DNA of 26,686 nt from NCBI GenBank assembly GCA_964490725.1, contig CAZBDU010000072.1, forward strand, positions 1 through 26,686, read 5' to 3'. Of this stretch, positions 23,314 through 26,686 are shown piece after piece. The notes under the pieces were generated by a model. That model worked only from the letters and a program-made list of their open reading frames with translations, was not told where the DNA came from and did no database searches. This DNA comes from CAZBDU01 sp964490725. Lineage in GTDB: Bacteria > Spirochaetota > Spirochaetia > SZUA-6 > DRHE01. Each line of letters opens with the position of its first letter. Within the stretch, counting starts at the first letter, position 1. The position numbers and the translations under genes were made by a program.

Positions 23314-23762
23314 TTCCGCATCATCCTGAAGCTGCGATCCAGCAGCTCGTAGAGGTAGCGGTAGGAGGCCACCGTCCGCGGAGTCTCCTCGGCCAGCAGG
23401 TAGAGGAAGTCCGCCTCCTGGCTGCCGTCCTGCCTGGCCCGAACCTCCAGGCTCACGGCATTGAGCACCTCGTAGCCTCCCGGAAGCGGCGACTCCTTGA
23501 TGGTCACGTGAACGAGGAAGCGCCTGACGCCCCCCGGAGCGGCGTATCTGGCGGCCAGCAGCCGCAGGATGTACAGGGCGTTCTCCCGCACCCGCTCGCC
23601 GTCCAGCTCCTTGTGAACCTCCAGCCCCTCCAGCAGCAGAGTGGCCTGCCGGAGCTCCCTTGCAAAACCGGGGCGCCGTACGCTGTCCTCGACCCGCGCC
23701 GGGCGCACCCACGCGCAGGAGCACAGCAGCGCCGCGGCAACCGCGGCCCCCACAACTCTCAT
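23310..23762 (-). CDS. Small lipoprotein of unknown function in the RND operon
   Basis: The 150-residue product has a short signal peptide ending in Ala-Leu-Leu-Cys-Ser-Cys (a relaxed lipobox) and a mixed alpha/beta mature part. A strand-rich centre (Phe-Leu-Val-His-Val-Thr-Ile-Lys-Glu and Val-Ser-Leu-Glu-Val-Arg-Ala-Arg) is followed by a C-terminal helix ending Asp-Arg-Ser-Phe-Arg-Met-Met-Arg-Lys. The pattern is faintly like transport-auxiliary lipoproteins of the PqiC/LptE size class, but I cannot assign a family. ATG 23762 shares ATGA with the stop of the TPR gene, and its own stop is shared with the TolC start. It is probably an accessory part of the export complex. Confidence 0.75.
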   Translation of the reverse strand: MRVVGAAVAAALLCSCAWVRPARVEDSVRRPGFARELRQATLLLEGLEVHKELDGERVRENALYILRLLAARYAAPGGVRRFLVHVTIKESPLPGGYEVLNAVSLEVRARQDGSQEADFLYLLAEETPRTVASYRYLYELLDRSFRMMRK

Positions 23763-24406
23763 CGCCGGGCCTCCTCCTCGATGGATTGCAGGACCCTCTG
23801 GAGGGGCTCCCGCAGGGAGCTGCCGGGGCCCAGCAGGGCCATGGCCGCGGCGAGCTCGCCGGCCGCCCGGTCGGCCAGGCCCGCTTCCCGGTAGATCTCG
23901 GCCAGCTCCAGGGATGCCTCCGCCAGGCGGACCCCCAGCGCCTTCGCCTTCTCCAGCGTCTGGATGGCCAGGTCCTGGCGGCCAGAAGCACGGTAGCTCC
24001 TGCCCAGGAGCAGCAGCAGCTCCGGGTCCTCCGCGCTCAGTCTCAGGGCGTCCCCCAGGGTGGCGGCGGCCCGCCGGGGGTCGCCCCGCTGGAGGTAGAG
24101 GCGGGCCAGCCATTTTCTGGCGTCCACGTGGTGGGGCTCCTCCTTGAGGAGGGCGGTCCAGATGCCTTCGGCCTCCACCCCCTGGCCCAGCAGGAAGTAG
24201 CACTTGCCCAGCATGAACGCGGCGCTGTGGAAATGGGGCGCGCGTGTGTGGATGTCCGCGAAGGATTGCAGGGCAAGGGCGAGCTCGCCGCGGACGTAGA
24301 GCTCCTTGGCCTGCAGGTAGGCGGGTACAAGCTGGTCCTCGCTTGGCGTCGGAGCGCAGGAAGCGCAGAGCAACGCCACGGTGAGCCACGCGAACCATCG
24401 GGCCAC
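23759..24406 (-). CDS. TPR lipoprotein, first gene of the RND operon
   Basis: The 215-residue protein opens with Val-Ala-Arg-Trp-Phe-Ala-Trp, a hydrophobic core and Leu-Cys-Ala-Ser-Cys (relaxed lipobox, Cys at -3). At least four TPR units follow, for example Ala-Tyr-Leu-Gln-Ala-Lys-Glu-Leu-Tyr-Val-Arg-Gly-Glu-Leu-Ala-Leu-Ala and Trp-Leu-Ala-Arg-Leu-Tyr-Leu-Gln-Arg-Gly-Asp-Pro-Arg-Arg-Ala. I chose GTG 24406 because AGGAGG ends six bases before it. The in-frame ATG at 24466 would lie upstream of the predicted transcription start. Being first in the operon with an optimal ribosome site, it is likely the most strongly translated product. It may be a periplasmic scaffold or assembly factor. Confidence 0.82.
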   Translation of the reverse strand: MARWFAWLTVALLCASCAPTPSEDQLVPAYLQAKELYVRGELALALQSFADIHTRAPHFHSAAFMLGKCYFLLGQGVEAEGIWTALLKEEPHHVDARKWLARLYLQRGDPRRAAATLGDALRLSAEDPELLLLLGRSYRASGRQDLAIQTLEKAKALGVRLAEASLELAEIYREAGLADRAAGELAAAMALLGPGSSLREPLQRVLQSIEEEARR

Positions 24407-24430
24407 CAGCAGCCTCCTGCCAGAACTTTC

Positions 24431-24460
24431 AGTATAGCGGAGCCCCGGGAGCGGGCACAA
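24431..24460 (-). promoter_or_regulatory. Promoter of the eight-gene RND operon
   Basis: On the minus strand TTGTGC (24460-24455), an 18-base spacer and TATACT (24436-24431). The predicted start near 24424 leaves an 18-base leader containing the AGGAGG of the first gene. The -35 box is only a partial match, which would suit a regulated promoter. Confidence 0.6.
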
Positions 24461-24472
24461 ACTCACGTTTGT
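24457..24472. promoter_or_regulatory. Palindromic candidate operator overlapping the RND-operon -35 box
   Basis: ACAAAC-TCAC-GTTTGT is a perfect 6-bp inverted repeat with a four-base centre. It stands out as AT-rich in a GC-rich genome and covers most of the -35 element of the RND promoter, the usual place for a repressor site. A T-run follows on the + strand, but no + gene lies upstream that would need a terminator. No regulator gene is adjacent. Confidence 0.45.
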
Positions 24473-24478
24473 TTTTTT

Positions 24479-24500
24479 CCCAGGCGTTCCCCAGGCGTTC
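24479..24500. repeat. 11-bp perfect tandem direct repeat upstream of the aminotransferase promoter
   Basis: CCCAGGCGTTC occurs twice back to back (24479-24489 and 24490-24500) and ends six bases before the -35 box at 24507. The period is about one helical turn, so a protein could bind both copies on the same face of the DNA next to RNA polymerase. Confidence 0.5.
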
Positions 24501-24506
24501 GGCGAA

Positions 24507-24536
24507 TTGACGCGCCCCGCCCCCTTCCCCTATGAT
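24507..24536 (+). promoter_or_regulatory. Promoter of the aminotransferase gene (leaderless candidate)
   Basis: TTGACG (24507-24512), an 18-base spacer and TATGAT (24531-24536) are close to consensus. Only six bases separate the -10 box from ATG 24543, so the transcript should start at or within a base or two of the start codon. No Shine-Dalgarno is present. Confidence 0.7.
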
Positions 24537-24542
24537 CCGCCC

Positions 24543-25826
24543 ATGAACGCACTGGCCGTGGAACTGAACCGCGCCCTGGAGGGCACGGTGATCGCCTCCC
24601 TGCTGTCCGGCTTCGGGAAGCGCTTCTACTTCCCCAGGGGGATCGTGGCCCAGTCGGCGGAGGCCAAGAGGCACGCCCGCCGGCTGAACGCCACCGTGGG
24701 CATGGCCACCGACGGAGCCCAGCCCCTGCACCTGGGGGTGATCGGGGAGCACATCAGCGGGCTTCAGCCGGAGGAGGTCTTCTCCTACGCCCCCACCGGG
24801 GGGAACCAGGCGCTGCGGGAGGCCTGGAAGGAGGAGATGGTGGCCAAGAACCCCTCTCTGGCCGGAGCGCTCACCTCACTGCCGCTGGTGACCTGCGGGC
24901 TCACCCACGGCATCATGCTGCTGGCGGACCTGTTCGCCGAGGCCGGGGACAGCGTGGTGCTCCCGGACCAGTTCTGGGGCAATTACCGGCTGGTCTTCGA
25001 GGGGCGGATCGGGGCGGCCCTCAAGACCTTCCCCTTCTTCGCCGCCGCCGGCGGGATGAATGTGCCGGCCCTGGAGGAGGCCGTGGCCGGGGCTGGGCCC
25101 AAGGCGCTGGTGCTGCTCAACTTCCCGAACAACCCCACCGGCTACTCCCCCACGGAGCGGGAGGCGGACCTGATCTGCCAGGCCCTCCGGCGGCGCGCGG
25201 AGGCTGGGCAGCGGATCCTGCTCATCACGGACGACGCCTACTTCGGCCTGTTCTACGAGAAGGACACCTACCGGCAGTCCCTGTTCGCCGGGTGCGCCTC
25301 CCTGCACCGCAACCTGCTGGCGGTGAAGGCCGACGCGGCCACCAAGGAGGACCTGGTGTGGGGCTTCCGCCTGGGGTTCCTCACCTTCGCCGGCAAGGGC
25401 CTGGAGGAGGCGCACCTGGACGCCCTGGTCCAGAAGGTGACCGGGGCGGTGCGCGCCTCGGTGTCCAACTCCAACCAGCTGGGTCAGAGCCTGCTGCTGA
25501 AAGCCATGCGGGACCCGGCCTACCGGGAGCAGAAGGAGCGGGTGTTCCGCATCCTGGAGGGGCGCTACCGCAGGACCCGGGAGATCCTGGGGCGGCTTCA
25601 GGGGCCGCTCCAGCCCCTGCCCTTCAACTCGGGCTACTTCATGACCTTCCGCTTCCCCGGGGGGAGCGCCGAGGAGCTGCGCCGGAAGCTGCTCATGGAG
25701 CAGGGCATCGGCACCATCTCCATCCAGGACCGCTACCTGCGGGTGGCCTACTCCAGCGTGCCGGAGGAGCGCCTGGAGGAGCTGTACAGCGCGGTCTACC
25801 AGGCCGCCCGGGCGGTCGCAGGCTGA
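24543..25826 (+). CDS. PLP-dependent class I/II aminotransferase
   Basis: The 427-residue protein is a fold-type I aminotransferase. It has Tyr-Ala-Pro-Thr-Gly-Gly-Asn at 82-88, Asn-Phe-Pro-Asn-Asn-Pro-Thr-Gly at 193-200, Asp230-Asp-Ala-Tyr-Phe-Gly and Gly-Phe-Arg276-Leu-Gly. The PLP lysine is expected just before the latter, in Val-Lys-Ala-Asp-Ala-Ala-Thr-Lys-Glu (Lys262 or Lys268). The spacing differs from the usual Ser-x-x-Lys motif, which I associate with a subgroup found in spirochaetes and Bacteroidetes. The amino donor and product are unknown; amino-acid turnover is likely. ATG 24543 is set by the promoter geometry. An earlier in-frame start at 24507 would lie inside the promoter. It is monocistronic and diverges from the RND operon. 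Confidence 0.9.
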   Translation: MNALAVELNRALEGTVIASLLSGFGKRFYFPRGIVAQSAEAKRHARRLNATVGMATDGAQPLHLGVIGEHISGLQPEEVFSYAPTGGNQALREAWKEEMVAKNPSLAGALTSLPLVTCGLTHGIMLLADLFAEAGDSVVLPDQFWGNYRLVFEGRIGAALKTFPFFAAAGGMNVPALEEAVAGAGPKALVLLNFPNNPTGYSPTEREADLICQALRRRAEAGQRILLITDDAYFGLFYEKDTYRQSLFAGCASLHRNLLAVKADAATKEDLVWGFRLGFLTFAGKGLEEAHLDALVQKVTGAVRASVSNSNQLGQSLLLKAMRDPAYREQKERVFRILEGRYRRTREILGRLQGPLQPLPFNSGYFMTFRFPGGSAEELRRKLLMEQGIGTISIQDRYLRVAYSSVPEERLEELYSAVYQAARAVAG

Positions 25827-25828
25827 CG

Positions 25829-25898
25829 GGCGCGCAGGCGGGGGCAGCCGGCCTTCGGGGGCAGGCGCGCAGGCGGGGGCTGCCGGCCTCCGGGGGCG
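25829..25898. repeat. Two tandem 35-bp repeats between convergent genes
   Basis: 25829-25863 and 25864-25898 are 35-bp copies differing at three positions (A/T, T/C, A/G). They fill most of the 93-base spacer between the aminotransferase stop and the end of the radical SAM gene. Each copy is G-rich on the + strand. No clear stem-loop with a T-run is visible. Confidence 0.75.
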
Positions 25899-25919
25899 CC
25901 CAGCCGGGCCCCCTCCGCC

Positions 25920-26686
25920 TCACGCCTGAGGGCCGGCGAAGCCCGCCCCCTGGCGCCTGCCCTCCCGGAGCATCGCCTCTCGCACCTCCCGGTAGAAGCG
26001 CTCCTTGGGCCAGAAGCGCCTGGGGGCGGCCAGGCGCTCCGGCGGGGTGTCGCAGGTCAGGCGCATGATCACCGTCTCCGGCGGCAGCAGCTCCAGCGCC
26101 CGCACCACGTAGTCCAGGTGGCGGGGCGCCGAGGGCACGGTGAGCTCCCCGGCCAGAAGCTCCCGGTGCAGGGGGCAGCCGGCCGGCACGTGCAGGTTGT
26201 GGATCTTCACCCCCTCGGGGCGCAGCGCCGCTACGAAGCGGATGGTCTGCTCGATCTCCTCCCATCCCTCCCCGGGCAGCCCGAAGATCAGGTGCACCGC
26301 CAGCTTCAGGGAGCCCCGGCGCAGCCGCTCCCAGGCCTCCCGGAAGCAGGCCACGTCGTGACCGCGGCGAATGCGCGCCAGGGTGCGGTCGTGGGCGCTC
26401 TGCAGCCCCAGCTCCACCCAGACGTCGAAGCCCTCCCTGCGGTAGGAGGACAGCAGCTCCGCGGTCTCCCGGGGCACGCAGTCCGGCCGCGTGGAGACCA
26501 CCAGCTCCCGGAAGGGCGCCAGGGCCAGGGCGAAGTCGTAGAGGGACCGCAGCTCGGCAGGGGGTGCGAAGGTGGCGGAGAAGGCCTGGAAGTAGAGCAG
26601 GTAGGAGCGGGCGCCGTAGCGACGCTCCAGGAAGGCGAGGGCGCCCCGCACCTGCCGCTCCAGCTCCCGCCGGCGCGCCTGCAGGG
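25920..26686 (-). CDS. Partial TIGR01212/YhcC-family radical SAM protein
   Basis: The frame enters from the right window edge and ends at TGA 25922-25920, giving about 255 residues. It matches the C-terminal two-thirds of the YhcC/TIGR01212 group: Leu-Leu-Tyr-Phe-Gln-Ala-Phe-Ser-Ala-Thr-Phe-Ala-Pro, Ser-Thr-Arg-Pro-Asp-Cys-Val, Trp-Val-Glu-Leu-Gly-Leu-Gln-Ser-Ala, His-Leu-Ile-Phe-Gly-Leu-Pro-Gly-Glu and Lys-Ile-His-Asn-Leu-His. The N-terminal cysteine motif that binds the 4Fe-4S cluster lies outside the window. GTG at 26651 is not the real start, since the YFQAF block would then sit too close to the N-terminus. Function of the group is poorly known. Confidence 0.9.
   Translation of the reverse strand, partial: LQARRRELERQVRGALAFLERRYGARSYLLYFQAFSATFAPPAELRSLYDFALALAPFRELVVSTRPDCVPRETAELLSSYRREGFDVWVELGLQSAHDRTLARIRRGHDVACFREAWERLRRGSLKLAVHLIFGLPGEGWEEIEQTIRFVAALRPEGVKIHNLHVPAGCPLHRELLAGELTVPSAPRHLDYVVRALELLPPETVIMRLTCDTPPERLAAPRRFWPKERFYREVREAMLREGRRQGAGFAGPQA

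Noticed and set aside
24457..24478. Intrinsic terminator on the + strand (ACAAAC/GTTTGT stem plus T-run)
   Set aside because: The stem is short and AT-rich, and no + strand gene lies upstream. The overlap with the -35 box of the minus-strand promoter favours an operator.
1..26686. CRISPR arrays, tRNA or rRNA genes, IS elements, phage genes
   Set aside because: No regularly spaced repeats, cloverleaf-like sequences, rRNA segments, transposases or phage structural genes were recognised on reading both strands.

Overview
The window is a very GC-rich (roughly 70% by eye) bacterial chromosome segment, almost fully coding. The organism is a diderm: it has a TolC-type outer-membrane channel, a periplasmic adaptor, RND inner-membrane pumps and about six predicted lipoproteins, several with relaxed lipoboxes. 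Ferredoxin-like, LarA-like and c-heme sensor proteins suggest an anaerobe or microaerophile. The Ig-like lipoproteins and the aminotransferase type would fit Spirochaetota, but Desulfobacterota-like lineages are not excluded. The taxonomic call is inference only.

Layout. (1) 1-1083: remnants. A + strand methyltransferase-like fragment and a - strand membrane-protein fragment are both cut at about position 363. Upstream on the minus strand is a SHOCT-domain gene with an in-frame TGA. (2) 1169-3258 (-): larA-like gene and truA. (3) 3348-5743 (+): lspA, a P-loop kinase, a cysteine-free carboxymuconolactone decarboxylase-like protein and an M50 protease. (4) 5774-7021 (-): a DUF3365/c-heme membrane sensor with a strong sigma70-type promoter. 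(5) 7191-11472 (+): a six-gene operon (VOC protein, 4-TM protein, DinB-like, two-cluster ferredoxin, Yip1-like, TPR lipoprotein). (6) 11366-24406 (-): an eight-gene operon encoding TPR lipoprotein, small lipoprotein, TolC, HlyD-type adaptor, two Ig-like (SbsA/Big_5) lipoproteins and two RND permeases. (7) 24543-25826 (+): a PLP aminotransferase. (8) 25920-26686 (-): a partial TIGR01212/YhcC radical SAM protein.

The main system is the 13-kb operon of region 6. All seven gene junctions overlap by 1-4 bases (ATGA, GTGA or TGATG), so the products were very probably selected for coordinated synthesis. One adaptor and one channel serve two different RND permeases, as in MdtBC-type heteromeric pumps. 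Two paralogous Ig-fold lipoproteins sit between adaptor and permeases, which is not part of a textbook tripartite pump. A palindrome overlaps the -35 box of the operon promoter and may be a repressor site.

The first RND gene is broken in this sequence by what looks like an assembly error: a 10-N gap, a 54-bp duplicated contig end and a stray beta-helix protein fragment. Removing 301 bases restores one 1006-residue permease. Several genes next to divergent promoters appear to be transcribed without a leader (-10 box 6-7 bases before the start codon and no Shine-Dalgarno).
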